From contig SLHT01000196.1 in the NCBI GenBank assembly GCA_007136055.1, forward strand, positions 1 through 5,733: 5,733 nucleotides of DNA, read 5' to 3'. Positions 1 through 5,371 of this stretch are shown one piece after another (position 1 is the first letter of the stretch; every line of letters begins with the position of its first letter). The notes under the pieces were generated by a model. The model searched no databases. It had not been told where the DNA came from and was given only the letters and a program-made list of their open reading frames with translations. A program made the position numbers and the translations under genes. Origin of the DNA: Syntrophomonadaceae bacterium (GTDB taxonomy: Bacteria > Bacillota > Dethiobacteria > DTU022).

Positions 1-308
1 GAAACACCTAACTCAACAGCCTGCCTTATAATTAAATCCATCTTATCACCTTTAACCAGTGACTGGAAAAGGGTGATCTTAAGTGGTGATTCCGCCTGGT
101 TTTGTTCCCCACCCAACATAACCAGGATTTTCTGAGGTGAAGAAAAAGTAATTGTGCCCTGCCTGGCCATACCCAGCCCATCGGCAACAACCACTTCGTC
201 TCCTGCTTTCAGGCGTAATACACGATAAGCATGATTAATATCCCGGTTAGAAAGAGCTACTTCTTCTCCGCCGCTTAGAGTTTCTCCTTCAATATAAAAA
301 TAGTGCAT
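1..308 (-). CDS. rsmE: RsmE, 16S rRNA m3U1498 methyltransferase (N-terminal part; cut by window edge)
   Basis: This frame was translated by hand from the ATG at 306-308 and stays open to the window edge (102 complete codons). It begins MHYFYIEGE and contains NRDINHAYRVLRLKAGDEVVV (read in two parts: NRDINHAY, then RVLRLKAGDEVVV), followed by DGLGMARQG. This is the N-terminal PUA-like RNA-binding domain pattern of RsmE: an H..RVLRLK.GD core, then a D(G).G element. Near residues 79-100, ITLFQSLVKGDKMDLIIRQA and ELGV match the family block that opens the SPOUT methyltransferase domain (usually 'q.l.KgdkmeliiqKatELGv'). By family knowledge it methylates N3 of U1498 in 16S rRNA, using S-adenosylmethionine, in the assembled small subunit. 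The catalytic knot domain lies outside the window. A clear GGAGG (314-318) sits 5 nt before the ATG. The gene follows dnaJ by 27 nt and is probably co-transcribed with it. The identification is confident; completeness cannot be judged. Confidence 0.88.
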   Translation of the reverse strand, partial: MHYFYIEGETLSGGEEVALSNRDINHAYRVLRLKAGDEVVVADGLGMARQGTITFSSPQKILVMLGGEQNQAESPLKITLFQSLVKGDKMDLIIRQAVELGV

Positions 309-324
309 CGGCGCCTCCAAAACG

Positions 325-344
325 GGCGGAAATTATTATCCGCC
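325..344 (-). other. Small inverted repeat spanning the dnaJ stop codon
   Basis: The arms GGCGGA (transcript 344-339) and TCCGCC (330-325) are perfectly complementary, 6 bp, GC-rich, with an 8-nt loop that contains the dnaJ TAA stop (336-338). Only a short T4 follows, directly before the rsmE Shine-Dalgarno, so it does not look like an intrinsic terminator. It could be an mRNA-stabilising or attenuating hairpin between dnaJ and rsmE, or simply chance: the GGCGGA arm encodes the common DnaJ C-terminal Gly-Gly. No function is claimed. Confidence 0.4.
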
Positions 345-1487
345 AAAAGCATCTTTGAATTTGTCGAATATGCCTTTGTTTTCAAGACCCACTTCTTCAC
401 CGCTGATATATGCCAGCTCCGCAAGTAGTTCTTTTTGGCGGGCGTTAAGCCGCTTTGGAACTGTCACTTTTACCTTCACCCGCAGGTCACCTTTACCTGA
501 TCCCCGCAAATGAGGCATGCCATGCCCTTTTAAACGAAAAGCAGACCCGTGCTGAGTTCCTTCAGGTATCCTTAAATCCGCGCTTCCGGCAAGGGTAGTT
601 ACTTCCATCTCAGCTCCTAAAGCAGCCTGGCTGATACTGATTGGCATTTCCAGGATCAAATCATTGCCCTGCCGTTTAAATCTTTTATGGGGCCTGACTC
701 TAATTACAACATAAAGATCACCCGGCGGGCCTCCGCGAATACCGGCTTCGCCGCCTCCATTAACACGCAAACGTGAACCGTCTTCAATACCTGCAGGAAT
801 TTTAACATCAATTTTCCGCTCTTTCACTACCCGACCCTGCGCCCTGCAAGCCGGACATGGCTCCTTAACAACAGTGCCTTCACCACGGCAGTTACTGCAG
901 ACCTGCATGCTCATGACTCGGCCAAAAGGTGTATTGCGGGCGAACTGCTGTTGCCCACTACCTTTACAGGTCGAGCATGTTTCAGGACTTGTTCCCGCTT
1001 TAGCCCGGCTTCCTTCACATTCAGGACAGGTTTCGGTCCTTGGTATGGTGATCACTTTCTCAACACCGCTAAAAGCTTCTTCCAGGGTGATATCCAGATC
1101 ATAGCGCAGATGGTTACCCTGTTCGGGACCGGGCGGACGACGCCGGCCTGCACCGCTCATGCCACCAAAAAACTGTTCAAAGATCTCATCAATGCCGCCG
1201 CCAAAACCAAATCCTTCAAATCCCGAACCTCCGAAGCCTTCCGGCCCGGCCCCGCCGCCACCAAACCCGGCCTGGTGTCCAAAACGATCATAGTGTTCCC
1301 GTTTTTGAGGATCGCTTAAAACATCATAGGCTTCCTTGATTTCATTAAATTTCTTTGCTGTTTCAGCATCGTCTTTATTGAAATCAGGATGGTACTGCTT
1401 AGCCAGGCGCCGATATGCTTTTTTTATTTCATCAGCTGAAGCGCTGCTTTCCAGACCCAGTACTTCATAATAATCTCTTTTGCTCAT
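336..1487 (-). CDS. dnaJ: DnaJ (Hsp40) co-chaperone, type I
   Basis: This 383-residue protein has the complete type I Hsp40 layout and a normal family length. The J domain (about residues 4-70) carries the essential HPD at 33-35, which contacts DnaK and triggers ATP hydrolysis. A Gly/Phe-rich linker (about 74-115) follows. Next is the cysteine-rich zinc domain (about 140-220) with four CxxC pairs at 154/157, 171/174, 197/200 and 211/214, then the C-terminal substrate-binding and dimerisation region to residue 383. All eight zinc-ligand cysteines are present. Two of the four CxxCxGxG repeats deviate outside the cysteines: the first reads CPECEGSR and the fourth CPACRAQG. The start is the ATG at 1485-1487; an in-frame TGA lies three codons upstream, so no longer start is likely. 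The best Shine-Dalgarno (GTGAGG, 1501-1506) is 13 nt away, further than usual, so initiation may be weaker than for dnaK. It lies 37 nt downstream of dnaK in the same operon. Confidence 0.97.
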   Translation of the reverse strand: MSKRDYYEVLGLESSASADEIKKAYRRLAKQYHPDFNKDDAETAKKFNEIKEAYDVLSDPQKREHYDRFGHQAGFGGGGAGPEGFGGSGFEGFGFGGGIDEIFEQFFGGMSGAGRRRPPGPEQGNHLRYDLDITLEEAFSGVEKVITIPRTETCPECEGSRAKAGTSPETCSTCKGSGQQQFARNTPFGRVMSMQVCSNCRGEGTVVKEPCPACRAQGRVVKERKIDVKIPAGIEDGSRLRVNGGGEAGIRGGPPGDLYVVIRVRPHKRFKRQGNDLILEMPISISQAALGAEMEVTTLAGSADLRIPEGTQHGSAFRLKGHGMPHLRGSGKGDLRVKVKVTVPKRLNARQKELLAELAYISGEEVGLENKGIFDKFKDAFGG

Positions 1488-1524
1488 ATCCAGATATCAT
1501 CCTCACTAAATCTTATTCAGCCGT

Positions 1525-3420
1525 TTAGCTTTCTTTCTTACCTTCTTCACTCTCTTCTTCGCTGTTTTCCTCTGCACTTCCTTCTTCATCCTGCACATCG
1601 TAATCGGCATCTACTACGTTTTCATCTTCACTGCTTTCTCCGCCTTCTGCTCCTTCTTCACCTGCAGCAGCTTCACCCTCCTGGGCTTTCGCCTGCTCAT
1701 AAAGTTTTGTAGAGAGCTCGTGCATATAAGTGTTCATTTTCTCGGTAGCCTCTTTAATCCGATCGAGTTCTTCACCCTTCGATGCCTCCCGGAGTTCCTC
1801 AATTGCTTTGTTAACTTCTTCTGCTTTATCCGGCTCTACTTGATCGCCCAGGTCTTTAAGAGACTTTTCGGCGCTGTAGGCCAAACTGTCGGCCTGATTG
1901 CGTGCTTCAGCCAACTCACGACGCTTTTGGTCTTCCTCGGCATATTTTTCAGCCTCGTTGACCATTTCGTCGATCTGGTCTTTTTCCAAACCGCTCGAAG
2001 CAGTAATAGTAATATTTTGTTCACGATTCGTGCCAAGATCTTTGGCCGAAACATTAACTATACCGTTTGCATCAATGTTAAAACTTACTTCAATCTGCGG
2101 CACCCCACGCGGAGCGGGAGGAATACCGTCAAGCATAAAGCGCCCCATGGTTTTGTTATCAGTCGCCATAGCCCGTTCTCCCTGTAGAACGTGTATTTCC
2201 ACGCTGGTCTGGTTATCGGCCGCGGTCGAAAATATTTGTTTCTTCTCGGTAGGAATGGTTGTATTTCGCTCAATGATTTTAGTATAAACACCGCCCAGTG
2301 TTTCAATACCCAGAGATAGCGGGGTCACATCGAGAAGAAGCACATCTTTAGCTTCACCACCGAGAACGGCAGCCTGGTAGGCAGCGCCCATGGCAACCAC
2401 CTCATCAGGATTTACACCTTTATGCGGCTCCTGGCCAAGAAGTTTGCGTATAGCTTCCTGGACGGCAGGAATCCGTGTAGAGCCACCGACCAGAATAATC
2501 CGATCGACCCCTGCTGAATCAAGGCCGGCATCACCTAAAGCCTGCCTAGTCGGACCCATTGTTTTTTCAACCAGGTCGGCGGTTAATTCATCGAATTTAG
2601 CCCTCGTTAAAGGTACATTGAGGTGTTTCGGACCGTCCTGGGTAGCAGTAATAAAAGGCAGATTAATATCAGTCGATGTAACCGACGAAAGTTCTACCTT
2701 GGCCTTTTCTGCCGCTTCGCTGAGTCTTTGCAGGGCCATACGGTCTTTGCGCAGATCAATACCCTGGTCTTTTTTGAATTCTTCTGCTATATAATCAACG
2801 ATCCGCTGGTCAAAATCATCTCCGCCCAGGCGGTTATTGCCGCTTGTAGCCTTGACTTCAACCACATCATCGCCCAACTCCAACACGGAAACATCAAAAG
2901 TGCCGCCGCCGAGGTCGAAAACCAGTATTTTTTGATCGCCTTTTTTATCGAGCCCGTAGGCCAAAGCGGCTGCGGTTGGCTCATTTATAATACGCAGGAC
3001 TTCCAGGCCGGCGATAGTTCCGGCATCCTTGGTCGCCTGCCTCTGGCTGTCTGTAAAATAAGCAGGAACTGTAATAACCGCCTGTGTAATTTTCTCACCT
3101 AAAAAACTTTCCGCATCGGTTTTCAGCTTTTGCAAAACCATAGCCGAAATCTCCTGCGGAGTATATTCTTTCTCATCAATTTCTGCCTTGTAATTTGTTC
3201 CCATCTCACGTTTTACTGAAGCTATGGTGCGGTCTGGATTAGTAATTGTTTGACGTTTAGCAACCTGGCCAACCAGGCGCTCGCCTTCCTTGGTAAAGGC
3301 AACTACTGAAGGTGTTAACCTGCTACCTTCTGCATTGGCAATAATTTCCGGTTCGCTGCCAATTACAGCAGCGACTACTGAATTTGTTGTTCCTAAATCA
3401 ATTCCTACCACTTTTCCCAT
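1525..3420 (-). CDS. dnaK: DnaK (Hsp70) molecular chaperone
   Basis: This is a complete 631-residue Hsp70, the cytosolic ATP-driven chaperone that binds exposed hydrophobic segments of unfolded proteins. The nucleotide-binding domain (about 1-355) shows phosphate loop 1 GIDLGTTNS (6-14), Lys70 in the catalytic position, phosphate loop 2 VFDLGGGTFDVS (167-178) with Thr174, the probable autophosphorylation site, and the adenosine loop VGGSTRIP (311-318). The linker VLLLDVTPLSLG (360-371) leads into the beta-sandwich substrate domain (about 372-478) and the helical lid (about 480-575). The tail is acidic. It contains the conserved NVVDADYDV (601-609) and then runs on for 22 more mostly Glu/Ser residues. 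The roughly 24-residue insert that proteobacterial DnaK carries after position 80 is absent, a known Gram-positive signature. AGGAGG (3428-3433) lies 7 nt before the ATG, a strong initiation signal suited to the most abundant product of the operon. It follows a 144-nt gap after grpE. Confidence 0.99.
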   Translation of the reverse strand: MGKVVGIDLGTTNSVVAAVIGSEPEIIANAEGSRLTPSVVAFTKEGERLVGQVAKRQTITNPDRTIASVKREMGTNYKAEIDEKEYTPQEISAMVLQKLKTDAESFLGEKITQAVITVPAYFTDSQRQATKDAGTIAGLEVLRIINEPTAAALAYGLDKKGDQKILVFDLGGGTFDVSVLELGDDVVEVKATSGNNRLGGDDFDQRIVDYIAEEFKKDQGIDLRKDRMALQRLSEAAEKAKVELSSVTSTDINLPFITATQDGPKHLNVPLTRAKFDELTADLVEKTMGPTRQALGDAGLDSAGVDRIILVGGSTRIPAVQEAIRKLLGQEPHKGVNPDEVVAMGAAYQAAVLGGEAKDVLLLDVTPLSLGIETLGGVYTKIIERNTTIPTEKKQIFSTAADNQTSVEIHVLQGERAMATDNKTMGRFMLDGIPPAPRGVPQIEVSFNIDANGIVNVSAKDLGTNREQNITITASSGLEKDQIDEMVNEAEKYAEEDQKRRELAEARNQADSLAYSAEKSLKDLGDQVEPDKAEEVNKAIEELREASKGEELDRIKEATEKMNTYMHELSTKLYEQAKAQEGEAAAGEEGAEGGESSEDENVVDADYDVQDEEGSAEENSEEESEEGKKES

Positions 3421-3427
3421 TTTTCTT

Positions 3428-3433
3428 CCTCCT
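3428..3433 (-). promoter_or_regulatory. Strong Shine-Dalgarno of dnaK
   Basis: AGGAGG on the transcript, 7 nt upstream of the dnaK ATG. It is the most consensus-like ribosome binding site in the window, in contrast to the distant one of dnaJ. This fits DnaK being needed in molar excess over DnaJ. Confidence 0.85.
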
Positions 3434-3444
3434 ATTTTTATCTT

Positions 3445-3459
3445 TAATAAGAATTATTA
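3445..3459 (-). other. AT-only inverted repeat in the dnaK leader
   Basis: TAATAA and TTATTA are perfect 6-bp arms separated by TTC, about 11 nt upstream of the dnaK Shine-Dalgarno. As an RNA hairpin it would be weak because all pairs are A-U; as DNA it is a small palindrome. It is not a CIRCE element and I see no known operator in it. Chance is a reasonable explanation in this AT-rich stretch. Confidence 0.3.
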
Positions 3460-3488
3460 GTTTTCAAAAGACGGTATGTAGGATAAAC

Positions 3489-3502
3489 CAGGCTTTCGCC
3501 CG
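3489..3502 (-). other. Short GAAA-tetraloop hairpin in the grpE-dnaK gap
   Basis: On the transcript CGGGC-GAAA-GCCTG folds as five pairs (one G-U) capped by a GNRA-type loop. GTAG and CTAC (3510-3513 and 3478-3481) could extend it across a symmetric 7-nt internal loop. No U-run follows, so it is unlikely to be a terminator. It could protect the 5' end of a processed dnaK-dnaJ mRNA, but that is inference from position only. Confidence 0.35.
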
Positions 3503-3530
3503 TATATTTCTACTCTACCTAATTTTTTTA

Positions 3531-3554
3531 TCCCGACTCCCGGCTTCTGACTCC
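3531..3554 (-). repeat. Degenerate heptanucleotide tandem repeat between grpE and dnaK
   Basis: Read on the transcript strand the stretch divides into consecutive 7-nt units: GGAGTCA (3554-3548), GAAGCCG (3547-3541), GGAGTCG (3540-3534), then a partial GGA (3533-3531). Units one and three differ only at the last base; the middle unit has two further changes. It lies wholly in the untranslated gap, just after the grpE stop codon. Heptamer arrays of short non-coding repeats are known in several bacterial groups, so this may be a member of a dispersed genomic family. With three units the tandem nature is suggestive and not certain. Confidence 0.5.
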
Positions 3555-3564
3555 TGCAATTTTC

Positions 3565-4170
3565 TTACTCCCCGCAAACTTTGACCATGGAAGGTCGCAA
3601 AATCTTTTTCCGGTGCTGATAGCCTTTCTGCAATTCCTCCAAAACAGTTCCCGGCTCATTATCATCACTTTTTTCCTGGATTACAGCGTGATGGTAGTTT
3701 GGATCGAACTTGCAGCCGACTGCTTCAATTTCACTGACTCCTTCCTGCTCAAGAATCTGTATAAGCTGATCATAGATCATCTCCAGCCCCTTAACATGGC
3801 CATCAGGCATATTTTCAGCTAAACGGGCAGATTCGAGGGCACGCTCCAGGTTATCAATAACCGGCAAAAGGCGGCAAAGAAATTGGTGCAGGGCATATTC
3901 CCTGGCTTCGGCTTGTTCGATCTTGCTTCTCCGGCGCAAATTGTCGATATCAGCCTGTTTGCGCTTTATTTGCTCAAGCAGTTCATCTTTTTCTTGCTGC
4001 CACTCCCGGATTGCTTGATCATGTCCGGATTGTTCGTCCGCTTCTAAAGCATCTTCTTCCATTATTACTTCAGCTACTTCGACCTCATTTGTTTCTAAAT
4101 CTTGGCCCTCGCTTTCTTCAGGACCCTTTCCTTCTGCTTTTTTGTGGTTATTTTTTTCTTCATCCAACAT
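3565..4170 (-). CDS. grpE: GrpE, nucleotide exchange factor for DnaK
   Basis: The chosen product has 201 residues. GrpE is a homodimer that opens the DnaK nucleotide-binding domain to release ADP and so resets the Hsp70 cycle. Residues 1-50 are acidic, low-complexity and probably disordered. About 51-110 forms the long paired helix, with the family signature DIDNLRRR (74-81) and LLPVIDNLERAL (101-112). The C-terminal beta-wing domain (about 150-201) shows FDPNYHHAV (155-163), LQKGYQHRKKILRPSMVKV (180-198) and ends CGE; this is the classic GrpE end pattern. The start is ATG at 4168-4170 because AGGTGA (4176-4181) lies 5 nt upstream. The longer reading from GTG at 4177-4179 would start inside that Shine-Dalgarno and has no good ribosome site of its own. 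The gene begins 40 nt after hrcA and is followed by a 144-nt gap before dnaK. The order hrcA-grpE-dnaK-dnaJ is typical of Firmicutes. Confidence 0.97.
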   Translation of the reverse strand: MLDEEKNNHKKAEGKGPEESEGQDLETNEVEVAEVIMEEDALEADEQSGHDQAIREWQQEKDELLEQIKRKQADIDNLRRRSKIEQAEAREYALHQFLCRLLPVIDNLERALESARLAENMPDGHVKGLEMIYDQLIQILEQEGVSEIEAVGCKFDPNYHHAVIQEKSDDNEPGTVLEELQKGYQHRKKILRPSMVKVCGE

Positions 4171-4175
4171 AGAAC

Positions 4176-4181
4176 TCACCT
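4176..4181 (-). promoter_or_regulatory. Shine-Dalgarno that decides the grpE start
   Basis: AGGTGA on the transcript, 5 nt before the ATG at 4168-4170. Because it contains the alternative GTG codon (4177-4179) it argues against the three-residue-longer GrpE form. Confidence 0.75.
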
Positions 4182-4210
4182 GCTTACTAAATATTTTTCA
4201 AATAAAACAA

Positions 4211-5245
4211 TTAAGAACCAAGGCTCTGATTAAGATAATTAACCATGCGACGCATGACGCTTATTACGTGACTGTAGTCCATCCTGGTCGGTCCGAGCAC
4301 ACCGACTGTCCCCGAGGTTTTATCATGTATCTTGTATGTTCCTGTAATCAGGGTACACTCATGGATATCTTCATGTTCATTTTCTGCCCCAATTTTTACA
4401 ACAATATCATCTTCGCTGGAAGTATCCTCGAGTATTTTGAAAAGCAGCGGTTCCTGCTCAAAAAGGTTCAACATTCTCCTTATTTTATCGACATCCTTAA
4501 ATTCAGGCTGGTTAAGGATATTGGTTGTTCCTCCTAAAAATACCCGAATCTGCTTTTCTTCTTTTAGGCTTTCTTCCAAAAGAATAAAGGCTTGCTCAAG
4601 TATTTCAAGCCGCCTGAACAGATCACGTTTCAGCTCGTTAATCAGGGAAGTGGTGACCTGATCTATCGTCAATCCATAAAGCTTCTGGTTAAGATAGTTT
4701 ACAACCTGTTGTAATTCATGTTGGCTTAATTGCTGCTGCATCTCGATAACCTTGTTTTTAATAAACCCAGTATCGGTAATTAGAACGACCAAACTGCGTT
4801 TTTCATCCAGCGGCAAAATACGCAGATGGTGAAATGCGCTTTTCTGGAACTGCGGCCCCATAATTAGTGATGTCTGGTTCGTTGCCGAGGACAAAACCCG
4901 CGCAGAATTGTTGATAATCTGTTCGATTTCACGCATCTTTTCGACGCTTAAAGAACTACTTATAACCAGTTCATCATCAGAACTAAGATCATCTAAGTCC
5001 ATCAAATTATCGACGTAATAACGATATCCCAACTGCGTAGGGATTCTTCCAGCAGAAGTATGGGGCTGAATCAGATAACCCAAATCTTCGAGATCGGCCA
5101 TCTCATTACGAATTGTAGCTGAGCTTAAGTCCATCCGATGAGAGCGGGATACTGTCCGTGATCCAACAGGTTCGGCAGTTACAATATAATTAACAACAAC
5201 TGCCTTTAGGATCTGCTTTTTCCTCTCATTAAGTGTTGCTGTCAT
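4211..5245 (-). CDS. hrcA: HrcA, heat-inducible transcription repressor
   Basis: HrcA is the repressor that binds CIRCE operators upstream of the class I heat-shock operons (hrcA-dnaK and usually groESL). It needs GroEL to fold into its active form, which couples repression to chaperone availability. The 344-residue product has a usual family length. The N-terminal winged helix-turn-helix (about 1-75) carries the hallmark SSATIRNEMADLEDLGYL (41-58), followed by QPHTSAGRIPT (60-70) and GYRYYVD. The middle and C-terminal parts match the GAF-like dimerisation fold of HrcA, ending with the signature GVLGPTRMDYSHVISVM (315-331). The ATG at 5243-5245 was chosen: GGGGG (5253-5257) lies 7 nt upstream, and the protein then begins MTATLNERKK as in homologues. 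The same frame can be read back to a GTG at 5273-5275, but that codon lies in the CIRCE arm. The gene is first in the operon and should repress itself. Confidence 0.97.
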   Translation of the reverse strand: MTATLNERKKQILKAVVVNYIVTAEPVGSRTVSRSHRMDLSSATIRNEMADLEDLGYLIQPHTSAGRIPTQLGYRYYVDNLMDLDDLSSDDELVISSSLSVEKMREIEQIINNSARVLSSATNQTSLIMGPQFQKSAFHHLRILPLDEKRSLVVLITDTGFIKNKVIEMQQQLSQHELQQVVNYLNQKLYGLTIDQVTTSLINELKRDLFRRLEILEQAFILLEESLKEEKQIRVFLGGTTNILNQPEFKDVDKIRRMLNLFEQEPLLFKILEDTSSEDDIVVKIGAENEHEDIHECTLITGTYKIHDKTSGTVGVLGPTRMDYSHVISVMRRMVNYLNQSLGS

Positions 5246-5252
5246 GATCCAT

Positions 5253-5257
5253 CCCCC
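5253..5257 (-). promoter_or_regulatory. Shine-Dalgarno that decides the hrcA start
   Basis: GGGGG(A) on the transcript, 7 nt before the ATG at 5243-5245 and downstream of the CIRCE element. It supports the 344-residue HrcA and rules against the 10-residue extension that begins within CIRCE. Confidence 0.7.
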
Positions 5258-5268
5258 GTTCCTACGCT

Positions 5269-5295
5269 TTAGCACTCCAAGCTTAAGAGTGCTAA
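5269..5295 (-). promoter_or_regulatory. CIRCE operator (HrcA binding site), perfect consensus
   Basis: The sequence is TTAGCACTC, a 9-nt spacer, then GAGTGCTAA, an exact match to the CIRCE consensus in both arms and in spacing. The dyad extends three more perfect base pairs on each side, giving 12-bp arms over 5266-5298. It starts about where transcription is predicted to begin from the adjacent promoter and ends 23 nt before the hrcA ATG, so bound HrcA would block initiation. The element would also be transcribed, where it could form a 5' stem-loop in the mRNA. It controls the hrcA-grpE-dnaK-dnaJ unit by established knowledge of this system. Confidence 0.98.
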
Positions 5296-5305
5296 AGCTA
5301 GTTAA

Positions 5306-5335
5306 AAAATATCACTCCTCATGGGGGTTTGTCAA
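5306..5335 (-). promoter_or_regulatory. Sigma-A-type promoter of the hrcA operon
   Basis: The -35 box TTGACA (5330-5335) is a perfect match to the vegetative sigma factor consensus. The best -10 candidate is TATTTT (5306-5311), four of six matches, with an 18-nt spacer. The predicted start is near 5299, at the edge of the extended CIRCE dyad. That arrangement, a housekeeping promoter with CIRCE at the start site, is the normal design of class I heat-shock operons. The -35 assignment is strong; the exact -10 could shift by one or two bases in the T-run. Confidence 0.8.
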
Positions 5336-5371
5336 GTCGATCTGCATATTTTATCAATCCGAAAATAATAA

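Noticed and set aside
2623..3102. 159-codon plus-strand open frame opposite dnaK
   Set aside because: It lies wholly antisense to a confidently identified dnaK, its translation shows no recognisable domain, and such frames are expected opposite long conserved genes. The other plus-strand frames opposite dnaK and dnaJ are rejected for the same reason.
3439..3467. Possible internal promoter before dnaK (TTGAAA at 3462-3467)
   Set aside because: No good -10 box lies at 16-18 nt spacing (AAGATA or AGATAA only), and the start would fall almost on the Shine-Dalgarno. AT-richness explains the match.
3421..3564. A second CIRCE or other known heat-shock operator before dnaK
   Set aside because: No GCACTC/GAGTGC arms occur in the gap; the palindrome present is A/T only and does not match CIRCE or CtsR-type sites.
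4142..4537. Plus-strand frame across the hrcA-grpE junction
   Set aside because: It is antisense to the ends of two real genes, has no visible ribosome site, and gives a Cys/Phe-rich product without family resemblance.
5304..5324. Tiny ATG frame of six codons within the hrcA promoter spacer
   Set aside because: It lies between the -35 box and the predicted transcription start, so it would not be in the mRNA made from this promoter.
5299..5371. Possible intrinsic terminator after nifU
   Set aside because: The only inverted repeats (TATTTT/AAAATA and a short CC/GG pairing near the T-run at 5304-5309) are too weak or mismatched. The T-run is better explained as the -10 region of the hrcA promoter.
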